Translations under genes and position numbers: made by a program
From: Cotesia glomerata
Lineage: Eukaryota; Arthropoda; Insecta; Hymenoptera; Braconidae
Direction: 5' to 3'
Length of the DNA: 64,000 nucleotides
Assembly (NCBI RefSeq): GCF_020080835.1
Contig: NC_058161.1
Span: forward strand, 12,767,103 to 12,831,102
In this document: positions 1 through 12,180 of the stretch, in pieces
How the letters are laid out: every line of letters begins with the position of its first letter
Numbering within the stretch: position 1 is the stretch's first letter
Notes under the pieces: model-generated
Seen by the model: the letters and a program-made list of their open reading frames with translations, nothing else
Database searches by the model: none
What the model was told of the DNA's origin: nothing

Positions 1-110
1 GCTATATACATGATCAGATATACCAGATATATGACCTGAAATAAAATTTTCTGACCATATATAATTAAATTTGTTAAGATTTGATTTTGTCCAGATATCT
101 ATTAAAATTT
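1..110. repeat. GATC-rich satellite, left-edge piece
   Basis: A short stretch of the degenerate ATATATCAGATCTGAT-type repeat that recurs at much greater length further right. It lies just before the acceptor of the first visible exon, so it is probably the end of an intron. Confidence 0.6.
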
Positions 111-158
111 CTCAACAAACATCATAACCAGTAGCTAATGCTTAATGATCAATTACAG

Positions 159-465
159 GTACTGGACATCTGGGCCAACAAATCCGTTGGTAACAGATTA
201 TCCAGTAGATAATAAAGCCGCTATAATGGATAGCATTGCATCCTCGTACAGCTTGGGACTGTCAAGAGCACGTTTCCCAGCAACCCCTACATCCTTGCCA
301 GGACAACGCTATCACGTTATTCCAAGTCTGAATTTTAATCTGGCTAACAGCCAGGACTCCAGGACCAGACAAGAGATCATGCAGCGTAAGAGCGCTGATG
401 CGCTAATGGAACGCCAGAAGGAGCAAATTTACCAGGATATTCAAAGAAGGATCGCAAATGCCACC

Positions 466-502
<37 letters not shown>

Positions 503-3500
503 GAAATATCGCAAATATCAGCAGCAACAACGTTGATTTTAACACAACACGCTCTTATAGTGACGATAATATCATTACGAGTACAAAAGAAACGCACAAA
601 TTCAGGAAGCAGCATCGATTTGCTAAAGGAAAACATTTTCGACGACGTAAGTTATTTTATATTTTTGTTATTCTAACCAACTTCTTATATAGCAATCTTT
701 TTCAAGGCTTGAGTAAGTCTGGTCTCAATTTCGATAGTTGTCAGTGTCTTTTCTACCTATGGGGCTTGCTCCAGATACTTGTAGCAAATTCAATTGACAA
801 GTCTTGAACAAATCTTGTACGAGAACTTTCGGCCAGATTATAGCTCAAGAATTGCGTAAAATAATTGAGAAAATCTGAAGTTGTTTATCGATAAACTAAC
901 TATATCAATTTTTGAGAAAGACTGACACCAGAAGCATGCTGAATATACTTGTGCAAGACTTACTCAAGATCTGCTCAAGATCAAATGTTTTGGAATGACC
1001 GTTCGCATCATTCTACCTCTTCTATATTTACTATAATATCAGTGGATCTCATTCAGCTTAACCTTTTAGAGTATAAACCTACTGTTTTATCTATAAAGAC
1101 AAAATTATTTTAAAAAGAGCACCACTGAATCAATACATCTTCAAGTAGTGGAGGGGAAAAAGTGCTATAAAATATATAATGCATGATGCATCTTGAGCAA
1201 ATCTTGAGCAAGTCACGCTTCAAGATTTGCTGTTAGTTTTTGGTTGACAAATGCTTTAGAAATGAACAAATTACTGAGAATTACGAATCTTGAGCAAATC
1301 TTGAGCAAGTCATGGGCAAGTGTCTATTGTGAGTTTCTGATTCAAAAAATACGTCAGAAAGTTTTTCGATGCACCTTGCATTAGACTTGTCTCATAATCT
1401 TGCACAAGATGTCTTGAGCTTGTTATACATAAATCTTGAACCATTTTTTCTACATGAACTTGAGCAAGACCCATATGTAGAAAAAGACACTAGCAACTAC
1501 AGGTTTTGCTCAAGACACTGCCACCTAAATCTTGCTCAAGCACAAGTTACCTTCGCAACTATGTCAATTCTTAAGAAAGACTGACACCAGAAGCATGCTG
1601 AATATATTTGTGCAAGACTTACTCAAGATCTGCTCAAGATCAAATGTTTTGAAATGACCGTTCGCATCATTCTACCCCTTCTATATTTACTATAATATCA
1701 GTGGATCTCATTCAGCTTAACCTTTTGGAGTATAGCCCTACTGTTTTATCTATCAAGACAAAATTATTTTAAAATGAGTGCCACTGAATCAATACATCTT
1801 CAAGTAGTGGAGGGGAAAAAGTGCTATAAGATATATAATGCATAACGCATCTTGAGCAAATCTTGAGCAAGTCACGCTTCAACATTTGCTGTTAGTTTTT
1901 GGTTGACAAATGCTTTAGAAATAAACAAATTACTGAAAGTTACGGATCTTGAGCAAATCTTGAGCAAGTCATGGGCAAGTGTCTATTGTGAGTTTCTGAT
2001 TCAAAAAATACGTCAGAAAGTTTTTCAGTGCACCTTGCATTAGGCTTGTCTCATAATCTTGCACAAGATGTCTTGAGTTAGTTATATATAAATCTTGAAC
2101 CAGTTCTTTCTACATGAACTTAATTTAAGCAAGATTCATATGTAGAAAAAGACACTAGCAACTAGGGGTTTTGCTCAAGACACTGGCACCTAAATCTTGC
2201 TCAAGCACATGTTACATGGGTCGTTTTTATAAAATCAGATCTTTTGGAGGTTATTACTTACAAAGGCTATTTTTAATCATTAACTGTGTTAAGTGGTTAA
2301 AGGAAATGTATCGTATAAAACGAAGTAATAAAAAGTTACAACGCAAGGGAAAAATTAAAAAAAGATCTGAAGGCAGCTTTGATCAGCCACGCAGAAAATA
2401 TAGCCATTGAACGTACACGTGGCCTCTTGTATTACGAAGCATAAATGAAAAATTCTAGCTGGCGGGTTCTTTTCTTTTTTCTATCCCTTGTCCACATCCA
2501 CGCCCTGTGTACACCAGACTCGAGGGTAAAACGGGCCACTGGGATTTAAATTTCAGGTCTGGTTCATTTCCAAATCGTGAATATTTTACAAATAAGGGAG
2601 AAGGCGGAGGGGGTAATTGAAATGACAGGGTTAGAAAGTATTTTAGGGGGAGAGACAGAGATCAACAATCAAATGAGTCAAACGTATGTCGTGGATGTGG
2701 ATTTATTAAACGCCTCAAGGGCTTTATCCAATGAATCATTTTTATTATTTGCCCTGTTGTTATTGTCATATTTTAACTTCATATTTGTTTCATGTCAGTG
2801 AATACTCATTTTTACTCTATTTACATACTTTTTAATTAACGAGACTTTGTATGGTTTTTTTTTTTTTATGTTCAGTTTATTGAGTTGTATCGGCAGTATT
2901 TTTTTTTTAATATGCTTTTCAACTACGAAAAAAAATTCATTCCTTTTAACAAATTTTACTTTAAATTTGTTCATTTTTTATTTTTGATATTATCTGGTCT
3001 ACTGTAATATATTATATCAGATCTAATACATCAGATTAGTACTTTTTCGTAGAATGAGATCTTAAAGATCAGATCATATATGATCTAATATATTGGATCA
3101 GAATTGATATATAAGATCAGATTGAATGGGTCAGATCGCGATCTGAATATTTCTGATCATCCAAGATTTGATTTATATGTACAACTTAAATATATCAAAT
3201 CAGATCTGATATAGTTTTTATTTTAAGATCTGATATATCATATTATATAGGGCCAAATAGATTTCATCACATATAATCTTATATATCACACCAGATTTAG
3301 TATATCTGGTCAGATTAGATCTGATATATTTGGTCGAATCTGAAACCTGATGAGATCACATATGGTCAAATATATCAGATCAAATTTAATATATCTGGTC
3401 AGAATTTTTATATAAATTCAGATTTAATATATCAGATCGCGAACTGAATATTTCTGATCATTCAAAATCTGATATATACGGTCAACTTAAATACATCAGA

Positions 3501-4785
3501 TCAAATCTGATATAACGGATTGAATTTGATTTCATGAGTCAGATCAGATCTGATATAGCATTTATATTAAGATCTAATGTATCATATTTCATAAGACGTA
3601 ATAAATCTCATCACAAAAATAATATTATATATCACACCAGATCTAATATATTTGGTCAGATTAGATCTAATATATCAGATCAATTTTAATATATCTGGTC
3701 AGATTTAGTGTATAAAATTAGATCGAATATATCAGATCGCATAAAATTGAATATTTCTGATCATTCTAGATCTGATATTTATAAGCAGCTTTAATATATC
3801 AAATCAGATCTAAATATAACAGATCATATGTGATATGATATATCCAATCAGATCTGATGTCTGGTCAGATCTGATATATTACGTTACATAGGACCTAATA
3901 GATCTCATCATATATAATCTTATATATTGCACTAAATCTGATATATTTGGTCAGATTAGATCTAATATATCAGATCAAAAAAAATGTATCGTAAGAATTA
4001 ATGTATAAAATAAGATCTGTCATTTATGAACAGCTTTAATATATCAGATCATATGTGATGATATCTGGTCAAATTAGATCTAATATATCAGATCGAATTC
4101 AATATCATTGGTCAGAATCAATGTATAAAATTACATCGAGTATATCAGATCGCTTAAAATCGAATATTTCTGATCATTTTAGATCTGATATTCATAAGCA
4201 GCTCTAATATATCAGATCAAATCCAAATAACAGATCATATGTGATATATCTAATCAGATCTGATATATCACATCACATATGATCTAATTTATTACACCTA
4301 ATCTTATATATTTGGTCATCTATAATACAAAATGTAACACATGAAATCAGATTTAATAAATCTGATATGATCTAATACTTCTGATCAGATCATACTTGAC
4401 TTATTTAATTAGATCTGAAATATCAGATCAGATCTGATATAATAGATTAATGTTGATTTATTACATCAAATAAGATCTGATATATCTGGCAAGATTTGAT
4501 AATTTAAATATATTGATTTATGAAAATTTAGATCTAATATATTTATTATGTTTTTCAGGAATCCCTCGGGACTGCAAAGTAGGAGAATGGGAAGCATGGA
4601 GCGCTTGTAGTCGTAGCTGTGGAGTAGGAGAAACACAACGAGTGCGGAAAATTACTGTTAAACCACGACGAGGTGGCGCTCCCTGTCCGCCACTCAAAGA
4701 GACAAAATGGTGTGGAAGCGTCACTCCTTGCCCTGATAATAATAACAATAACAATAAACCGATTGTCGATATATTTTCTTGGTAA
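159..4785 (+). CDS. Thrombospondin type 1 repeat protein, 3' exons (partial)
   Basis: Two exons are visible. Exon A is 159-646 (acceptor AATTACAG, donor GTAAGT at 647). Exon B is 4559-4785 (acceptor TTTTTCAG). They join in phase through a split Arg codon, and the stop TAA at 4783-4785 is directly followed by AATAAA. Exon B encodes one thrombospondin type 1 repeat: DCKVGEWEAWSACSRSCG, then a GGAPCP segment and six cysteines in all, with the W-x-x-W and CSRSCG signatures. Such repeats are extracellular and bind matrix or heparin. Exon A encodes about 162 residues of no family I recognise. It has a run of 12 Asn from an AAT microsatellite, and a basic C-terminal end (FRKQHRF...HFRRR) that could be a furin-type cleavage region. 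The C-terminus is another Asn run and a short tail. The start and signal peptide lie outside the window. The exon structure is well supported; the protein's identity is not. Confidence 0.7.
686..2220. mobile_element. TTGAGCAAG repeat element, copy 1, in the TSP1-gene intron
   Basis: Starts near TATATAGCAATCTTTTTC and ends near TTACATGGG, in the same order as the better-delimited copy at 45694-47571. It is built from a ~659-bp tandem unit (the ACTGACACCAGAAGCATGC landmark occurs at about 921 and 1580). The unit is studded with CTTGAGCAAG/CTTGCTCAAG words in both orientations. It has no coding capacity. It lies wholly in the intron 647-4558. Confidence 0.7.
2221..2989. other. Unassigned intron sequence
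   Basis: Ordinary AT-rich intron DNA with short open frames (for example 2577-2801) that show no recognisable domain and no codon-like composition. I see no feature here. Confidence 0.4.
2990..4545. repeat. GATC-rich satellite (AGATCTGATATATC type), block 1
   Basis: Degenerate tandem sequence made of ATATAT, CAGATC, GATCTGAT and TCTAATATATCAG words, with many AGATCT palindromes. It fills the 3' part of the TSP1-gene intron right up to the acceptor. It is less regular than the block at 5180-6035, so it looks older. Confidence 0.8.
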
Positions 4786-4791
4786 AATAAA
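4786..4791 (+). other. Polyadenylation signal of the TSP1 gene
   Basis: AATAAA begins immediately after the TAA stop codon, which implies an extremely short 3' UTR. A further hexamer downstream could be used instead. Confidence 0.4.
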
Positions 4792-5179
4792 AAAAAAACA
4801 ACCGAATAATTTTGAATAATTATTTTTGAAAATTGAAATTTTTTGGACAAATGCATTTAATTTATTTACAATTTCTTTTTATGTTTAAAGAGGCATTTGT
4901 TTTTATTTCAGAAGCTTTTTAATTAGTTACAAATTTAGATTATATTTAAACTTTATGACTTTATGACAATCTGGGCAATTTTTTAAAAGTGTAAACTTTT
5001 AGATTTGTAATTTCAACAGTAAAGTTTCATTCTTTAATTAATGAAATAACAATTATCAGTACCTTGATATTTAGATGCTTTCGAGCTTTTATGAAAAAAA
5101 AACTATGTTCAGTCTTGTAAGAAAAATTTACGTAAACGATGTATAAGATCTATTAACAACTATACTATTATCCAGTAGG

Positions 5180-6035
5180 AAAAAATTGAGATCTGACCAG
5201 ATCTGATCAAATATATTAGATCTTATCTGATTTATCAAATTTCGGTCGATATATTAGATATGATATATCAGATCTAATCTAATATATTAGATCAAATCTA
5301 ATAGATCTACTTTAAGTTATCTCATCTGAGCCATAAGATATAATATCGGATCTATACGATCTAATATATCAGATCTGATCTATCTAATCTGAAATATCAG
5401 ATCTAATCTATCCGATCTAATATATCAGATCTGATCTAATATATCAGATCTGATCTGAGATATCAGATCTGATCTGAGATATCAGATCTGATATAATATA
5501 TCAGATCTGATCTGAGATATCAGATCTGATCTAATATATCAGATCTGATCTGATATATCAGATCTAATATATTTTCTGATCTAAAATATCAGATCTGATT
5601 CAATATATCAGATCTGATCGATCTGACTTAATATATCAGATCTAATCTAATATATTAGATCAAATCTAATAGATCTAATTTAAGTTATCTCATCTGAGCC
5701 ATAAGATATAATATATCAGATTTGATAAATTAGATCTAATATATCAGATCGGATCTATACGATCTAATATATCAGATCTGATCTATCTGATCTGAAATAT
5801 CAGATCTAATCTATCCGATCTAATATATCAGATCTGATCTGAGATATCAGATCTGATCTAATATATCAGATATGATCTGATATATCAGATCTAATATATG
5901 TTCTGATCTAAAATATCAGATCTGATCGATCTGATTTAATATATCAGATCTGATCTGATGTATTAGATCTGATATACCTGATCTGATATATCTGATCTGA
6001 TATATTTGATCTGATTTGATACATCAGATACAAGA
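5180..6035. repeat. GATC-rich satellite, block 2, 19-bp period
   Basis: The cleanest block of the family. Between about 5400 and 5560 the unit ATATCAGATCTGATCTGAG recurs with a 19-bp spacing, varied by ATCTAATATATCAG substitutions. A larger duplication is also visible: the segment with CATCTGAGCCATAAGATATAA occurs at about 5323 and 5690. It lies in the intergenic space after the TSP1 gene. Confidence 0.85.
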
Positions 6036-6817
6036 TTGAATATAGATCTACTTATAGTAAAAATACAAGTTCTACTGAATAAATAAAAAAGAAAATTTTT
6101 ACAAAAAAAAATATATCATGAGGTACTTAGATATGAATGTATTATATTCTCAGTAAAGATTAATACTAACAATTATCATAATATTAATAATACAGATAAC
6201 AATTACTAATAATAAAATAATAAAAATAAACAAATTAAAGAATAATTAATAATAAAATAAACAATAAAAGTCTCGTATTTTTGTTCAATAAATTTATTTA
6301 TTAATTAATATAATTAATTAATAACTAAATAAAAATAAAAATATTTAGATGAAGTAATTAAATATTTTTTTAATCACCAAAAAATAATTAATTAAATTAT
6401 TGACTAAATACGAGACTATTTTTTGCATGTAAACAGATTAACTATTAACGCAAGTATTAATCGGTAAATATATTTATAATTATGAAAATAAATAAGTAAA
6501 TAATAATAATAATACATCCAAAGACATCCAAAGATTTCGAAGTATTCAGAGAAATTTTAAAAATTCGAATAAAAAAAAATTTTAATTGATAAATTATGTA
6601 TATTCGATATAATTGAAATCAGCTGTAATTAATACGTAAGAAATAGCACTAGAGTTATTAATTGTAAGAAAATAAATTATTAAATTTTAAACACACATGT
6701 AGTATGGTTTAACACATAAGGTTTATATTACATAATAAAATCTTAAATAAAAATCAAAAAAGAATTTTATTTATTTTTAATTTCCCATATTATTAAATTT
6801 AAGCCAATATTAGTGTT
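6036..6817. other. AT-rich intergenic region with one foldback
   Basis: Mostly A/T runs. An inverted repeat with ends AGTCTCGTATTT and AAATACGAGACT (about 6269 to 6417) looks like a small ~150-bp MITE remnant. No gene is seen. Confidence 0.45.
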
Positions 6818-7680
6818 TTAACTTCCCGCTAAGAAAATCGAAGATTTTCAAAAATCGGGAAGTTATTGTTTTCACCCCGTTTTGCAAAAATCGAGTTTTC
6901 ATCAGATCTCGACGTTTTATTAAGGTCCTAGGAAGCTTTCCTGACTATTCCCGCGAGAGTGTCACTATGTCTGTATGTATGTGTGTGTGTCTGTGTAAGT
7001 ATGTAAACCTCTTATAACTTTTGAACGGTTGAACCGTTCATTTTATCGCGGCTGGTGCCATTTGAAAGAGCATGACCAAACTTAGATTTTGAAAACTATT
7101 TGGACCGATTCAGATCAATAGATTTTGATAAATCTTCAAAAAACTGAAAAAAAAATTTTTTTCAAATGTGGTTTTTTTGGAATAACTTTTAATCGGCTTT
7201 ATGGTTCAATTCCAAAAACTAATCAGCTCTTAACCTCAAAAAACCACGTCGATCGCCACCAGTCCGGTCAAAATCGGTTGATTCGTTCGAGAGATATCGT
7301 GAACGAAAGAAAACCGAAAAAAGTGTTTTTTCGGAATAACTCCGAAATTCCTAGCGCGATCAATTCAAAATTTAAGATTCTTTGTGAGGCTTAAAAAACT
7401 GCGTCGAATGCTTCTAACCGCGTAAAAATCGGTTTATTCATTCAAAAGTTATTGTGGTTCAAAAATTCAAAAAATAGTGTGTCATCAAATCCCTATCAGA
7501 CTTTTGAGCTCAAAGAGCTTTAAAGCATAGGAAAGCAATCTCTTTGAGCTCGGAGAGCTCAAATAACCCATAAATTGTATTTTTGTGCTCGAAGAGCTCA
7601 AAAACGTAATTGGTGCAATTTTAAGCGCCTAAGTATGGAATTAGCGGGAAGTTGCAGGGTCAACCGTTTTTCTAATTTTT
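6818..7680 (+). mobile_element. CTTCCCGCTAA element (MITE-like), full copy
   Basis: Begins TTAACTTCCCGCTAAG and ends GAATTAGCGGGAAGTT followed by a CAACCGTTTTTCTAAT tail, so the 13-bp AACTTCCCGCTAA motif sits inverted near both ends. The interior is constant between copies: a TTTTGAACGGTTGAACCG segment, a CGAACGAATCAACCG-type segment (here reversed) and repeated GAGCTC words. There is no coding capacity beyond chance frames. Other copies are at 12685, 13790, 21475, 22232 and 52210. I infer a non-autonomous DNA transposon; the superfamily is not determined. Confidence 0.7.
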
Positions 7681-7727
7681 TTTTTATTGAGAAAATGATT
7701 TTAAAAAAAATTTCACTTGTAAAAAAC

Positions 7728-7925
7728 TTAAAAAACTGTAGGATAAGTGTGGATATTACTGCAGTTTTTTTCGTAAGTCTCACTTCGAAAGCATTTTTAT
7801 AAAATTTTCTCAAGATAATAATAACTTTTTTTTTTTTTAAACAAAAGTTTAAATTATTATTAACCCAAAATAAAATCAACAATGAGAGAAACAAATATTT
7901 TCAAGTTTTTTACACATAAAATTTT
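7728..7925 (+). mobile_element. Fragment of the GGGTAAGTG element
   Basis: Carries ATTACTGCAGTTTTTTTCG and the following segment (CGTAAGTCTCACTTCG, then an ACAATGAGAGAAAC motif). This matches the left part of the full element at 18985-20101 and the fragment at 52855-53045. It is a truncated copy with no coding content. Confidence 0.6.
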
Positions 7926-8381
7926 TTTTCTTATTTTTTTGTAATAATTTTTTCAATAAAAAAAATAAAAAGAGCTTTACGATGCGTTTTACCGAATTTT
8001 GATATCTTGTCTCGATCAGTAATTATATCAAGTTGAAGTAGTAAAAACATCAATTTTTACGATTTTCAAAATTTCAAAATCCTGTCATTTCCAAATTACT
8101 CGCCCGATTAAGCTCATCTTCGAACTTAACCTTGGTCTTGATCGATAGATAAAGCATGCTGAGTTTGAGAAGAATCGGTCATAAATTGAAAACGCTATCG
8201 TGCTGACAAGCCGCGTTATATCGTATAAATATATACTAGCTGTTACTCGCCCGCTCCGCTGGGCGCTTTATAGAATTGCATTTTTAGATCTAGACTTGAA
8301 ATTTAATTAGAGTATTGTTTTGACTTGCACAGATTCTATCGGATTGGCATGCACCTTTTACCCATGTAATTATTCTAGCTA

Positions 8382-8651
8382 CACTGATAGAAGGATTTCT
8401 TAACATTTAAGAAGATTTCTTTGTATTTAAGAAATCATTTCTTAAACATCATTTTTTAGTATTTAAAAAATATTTCTTTGTATTTAAGAAATATTTCTTA
8501 AATACTAAGAAATATATATATTTTTTAAATACTACGAAATATTTCTTAAATATTAAGAAATATTTTTTAAATACTAAAAAATGATGTTTAAGAAATGATT
8601 TCTTAAATACAAAGAAATCTTCTTAAATACTAAGAAATCCTTCTATCAGTG
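8382..8651. mobile_element. CACTGATAGAAGG palindromic MITE, copy 1
   Basis: The ends CACTGATAGAAGGATTTCTT and the reverse complement are flanked by TA on both sides. The whole 270 bp is almost one palindrome made of TTTAAGAAAT words. A TA duplication plus terminal inverted repeats is the Tc1/mariner-type insertion pattern. A second copy is at 51525-51792. Confidence 0.8.
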
Positions 8652-9062
8652 TAATATTCATTGTAACTTTCAATGTGCAATCATTATAACATTCCCGTGT
8701 TTTTCTTACAAAAATTAATAATAATTGATATGAAAAAAAAAAATTTTAATGAGCATTGAAAATTTCAGTTAAAGAAATTGCAGGTCTCATAAGTGAAAAA
8801 ATCTGCCTAGTATGTAAACATAACCAATAGAATTAAAAAATTTATTTTAAACAAATGACAATCGAATAGAATAAATTTAGTTACAATAAAAATTCATTAT
8901 TTCTAAGTGAAAAAAATATAGCTTCCGGATAAGTAATCACCAACATAGCATATACTAAAACCTTCTCCGAAACACGCTGCATTTTATGGTATAAGTATTA
9001 TTCCGATCGGTTCAGTAGTTTTCGCAGTATAACCGCACAAAAAAACCAGCTCTCCATTTATT

Positions 9063-9064
<2 letters not shown>

Positions 9065-9145
<81 letters not shown>
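9065..9145. repeat. (TA)n microsatellite
   Basis: Nearly pure TA dinucleotide tract, interrupted once by GC, inside the large inverted repeat. The counterpart on the other arm (50650-51110) is greatly expanded. Confidence 0.9.
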
Positions 9146-9147
<2 letters not shown>

Positions 9148-9315
9148 CATACATATATAAACTTTTGAACTATATATATTTTCTGACTCAGCTCGACAAA
9201 CTAAGTCAGAAAATGGCTAAATTTTTCAAAAGCTGCGCCATGAGGACGGCTGCAATAGTTAGATTTTTATAAAATCTACTAAAAAGTAATGGAGGTTTTT
9301 GAAATAAGGGATGTT

Positions 9316-9666
9316 AGCGACTGCGTGGCCGAGCGGTTTAAGTCTTAAACTGCCCGTACAACAGTCGCTCAGGCGTGGGTTCGAGCCCTGGCAGTCACAA
9401 TTTTTCTGCGATTTCCAAGGCTTGCTCCCTTGCCGACTGTACCCTGGCCAGGTTTCTGTGGTTTCCTTGGTCACTGTGCTAAGGGGCGGGGCACAGGCAA
9501 ATGCGGGTACAGATTGTAAGTCGGCCACAGCCACGGAAAGGAGGTAAACATGTGTATTTAGACACATCAAGGACAATAAATAGTAGGAAGGGACGTAAAA
9601 ATCCCACGTGTCTAGGCCAGAAGGCTGACGCGTAAGATTCCAAAAAAAAAAAAAAAAAAAAAGACA
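9316..9666 (+). mobile_element. tRNA-derived SINE with poly(A) tail and 10-bp TSD
   Basis: The 5' end is tRNA-like: a box A-like TGGCCGAGCGG and a box B GGGTTCGAGCC, with an imperfect acceptor stem (GCGACTG against CAGTCAC). A ~250-bp unrelated body follows, then a run of about 20 A. The target-site duplication AAGGGATGTT is at 9306-9315 and 9667-9676. The type II class A/B promoter boxes, tail and duplication together identify a SINE moved by LINE machinery. It is not a functional tRNA gene because the acceptor mispairs and the sequence continues past the tRNA end. Confidence 0.85.
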
Positions 9667-9687
9667 AAGGGATGTTGTTAATCAACA

Positions 9688-11442
9688 GACTCGATAGAGT
9701 CTGGCGCCAAGTTCCGTTCTCAAGCCAGACTACCGAGTGTGTATATACCGTAAGCAGAACGGTTTTTTGAGGTTACAAATTTTTTTTCAAATTTATTTTT
9801 ATTTTTTTTTTATATGATATTTTATAATAGTAGTTCATGCTTTTTATTACGCGTATTACTTGATTATTATCGATTATCTTTATAATTTCTATTTAAAATT
9901 ATTAAAAATAATCAGCGCAAACTATAGCGACCCAGATTTTTAGATTTTAACTTTTTTCTTATGTAAAAAGCGGACGGCCAGAGACTAAATAATATAAGGA
10001 TGCATGCTAATCTTATAATAGATGGGAAACTACAGTGAAAAAAAGATATTTGACAGCTTGCAATTACACACGCCAGGCGGCGCAAGAATAACTTTTACAT
10101 GAACTATAGCTTAAAGGGGATAGTTTGCCACCGGAAATGTATTAAATTAAAATTGTCAATTTTTATTATAATTACAAAAAATACTGAAATCCAAACAAAA
10201 ACAGTTTCACTGTAAAAAAATCGCGCCAAGTCCACGTTCATAAGACTATTAAGAAAAAAAATTTTTATTTCTTTACAAAAAGATATAAAATAAAAAATTA
10301 AAAAATCCAAGTAACCGATATGGTTGTATATGATTTTTGGACATTAAAAAAAATTTTGTTGTAAATTTAAAAATTAAAAGAAACAATTTTGGAACGTACT
10401 TGGTGTGCGTCATTGTGTACTTCAATTTTTTTTTAAAGTCCTAGTAGATAGATTTTAGGAATTTCATAAAAAGTGAAATATTTCGTAACCACGCACACTC
10501 AATACGTTCCAAAATTGTTTCTTTTAATTTTTACACGCTTTATATTAGCTTCACTTGTATGTCAGTTTGTCAGTATGTCAGTAACTCTCCGTGGGTAATC
10601 TGCGCGCCTGCGGCCTTCCTTGGTTCTGGTAGCCGTTTCTCAGGCTCGCTCTCCGAAATCGAACTCTGATTCCCCGTATTTATAATATTTATAAATAATT
10701 ATTTTTTATTAGCTTCACTTGTATGTCAGTATGTCAGTATGTCAGTATGTAACTCTCCGTGGGTAATTTGCGCGCCTGAATATTTTTGATAATCAACAAA
10801 TAATAGTTTAAAAACTAAAAATCACGCTTTTATAAATAAACCAAACTAAAAGTAAAAATAAATAATAGTTTAAAAACTAAAAACACGCTTTTTATAGAAA
10901 ACCAAACTAAAAAATAGAAAATAAATTTAAATTAAGAATAGTGTTAAAAATTTCAATAAATATAAATTAATAATAGTGTAAATAAAAAATGTATTTTATT
11001 TTAAAAAGCGTGGGTGCTTTTTAAGATATTATCAAAATGATAATCACTCTACTCATATCTGTCAATAAAATATTTATAACTATTGACACCATGCACCTCA
11101 CGCTTTTTTTAAAATAAAATACATTTTTTTTATTTACACTATTATTAATTTATATTTATTGAAATTTTTAACACTATTCTTAATTTAAATTTATTTTCTA
11201 TTTTTTAGTTTGGTTTTCTATAAAAAGCGTGTTTTTAGTTTTTTTAAACTATTATTTATTAAATTTACAACAAAATTTTTTTTAATATCCAAAAATCATA
11301 TACAACCATATCGGTTACTTGGATTTTTTAATTTTTTATTTTATATCTTTTTGTAAAGAAATAAAAATTTTTTTTCTTAATAGTCTTATGAACGTGGACT
11401 TGGCACGATTTTTTTTTCAGTGAAACTGTTTTTGTTTGGATT
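9688..11442. mobile_element. Foldback element family B, interrupted by the composite element
   Basis: The left boundary has ACTCGATAGAGTCTGGCGCC. From about 10191 a foldback begins (AACAAAAACAGTTTCACTG, GCGCCAAGTCCACGTTC, ATAAGACTATTAAG) and its mirror image closes at 11442. The same arrangement recurs at 28348-29404 and 42649-43800. A ~728-bp element (10533-11260) is inserted in its right half. It has no coding capacity. Confidence 0.7.
10533..11260 (-). mobile_element. ACACGCTTT composite element, copy with empty Helitron site
   Basis: Reverse-oriented copy bounded by ACACGCTTTATATTAGCTTC and, on the other strand, AATAAATAATAG. It contains long inverted arms (TAGTTTGGTTTTCTATAAAA and its complement) and the TTAGCTTCACTTGTATGTCAG segment twice. 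The flanks TTTTAATTTTT and AAATTTACAA join to reproduce exactly the uninterrupted sequence near 42980, so insertion left no target duplication. Its centre holds the intact site (junction 11028/11029) into which the Helitron-like arrays are inserted in the other two copies. Confidence 0.75.
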
Positions 11443-12180
11443 AGTTATTCTTCTATATTATAAGATAAATTTTACTATAGTATAAGCTTCAATCACATAA
11501 TTATAGTTTATAATTGATGGAATTCCAGAATCAAATGTCCCACCAGTCACTATGGAATGTCCCTATAGTGAAAAATTTTTAAGGTTTATATTAAATAATA
11601 ATCAAAAGATCAATTAATTTCTTAAATAAAGTTTTTAATACCCCCCTAAAATTCATGAATTTAATTAAAACAATCCAAGCATCCTAAAATTAGCTTACTA
11701 TATGTTATTGAAGCAAGTACCTGGGAGTTTCCTTTAGATTAACCAGTATTAACCACAAGGATCTTCAAGGGTAGCTTTCATCTTGGGGTTAATGTCCCAG
11801 TATAACTGCTAGAACTGCTCTTTTATGCTCTAAGCCACTCGTGCAAGCTTTGTACATCTCACAGTCATGTGTATGTGCAAAACAAAGACTCCTTGTATCG
11901 TCAACGTATTATCATATTTTGTATAGATGTATGGAGTATTCTTACCCTCAACGACTACTAATTCACTTTTACTCTCACTGTTTACATACTCTTCCACTTA
12001 CTCTCACTCTCAGCTCACTGCGCTTTTGTCAAAGTTTGTACTTTTGTTCTTTAAGAACAATTAAAGAGCAAGTTCAGAAATTTTATACTTTATTTTTAAT
12101 ATTTTAATAAAAAAAAAAATAGAAATTTAAATTAATTTTTTTGAAAAGAAAATTTTTTTTAAGGAGAGTCAATTTTTTAA
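11443..12180. other. Intergenic, no feature seen
   Basis: Moderately AT-rich unique-looking sequence. The open frame 11841-12107 has no recognisable motif, no splice context and no neighbouring exon, and I read it as chance. Confidence 0.4.

Larger units (their letters stand above)
7985..9290 (-). mobile_element. Large repeat shared, inverted, with 50506-52200
   Basis: From the AGCTTTACGATGCG segment through CTGTTACTCGCCCGCTCCGC to the TCTGACTCAGCTCGACAA/AAATCTACTAAAAAG end, this region matches 50506-52200 in reverse complement. The shared part includes the nested MITE and a (TA)n tract. It encodes no protein I recognise. It is probably one non-autonomous element family inserted in opposite orientations. 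Confidence 0.65.

Noticed and set aside
458..676. Open frames around the AAT microsatellite (poly-Ile and poly-Asn products)
   Set aside because: Only the plus frame continuous with the spliced TSP1 gene is real. The poly-Ile frames are shadows of the AAT repeat.
9320..9400. Functional tRNA gene (Ser/Leu-like)
   Set aside because: The acceptor stem mispairs, and the sequence runs on into a SINE body with poly(A) and target duplication.
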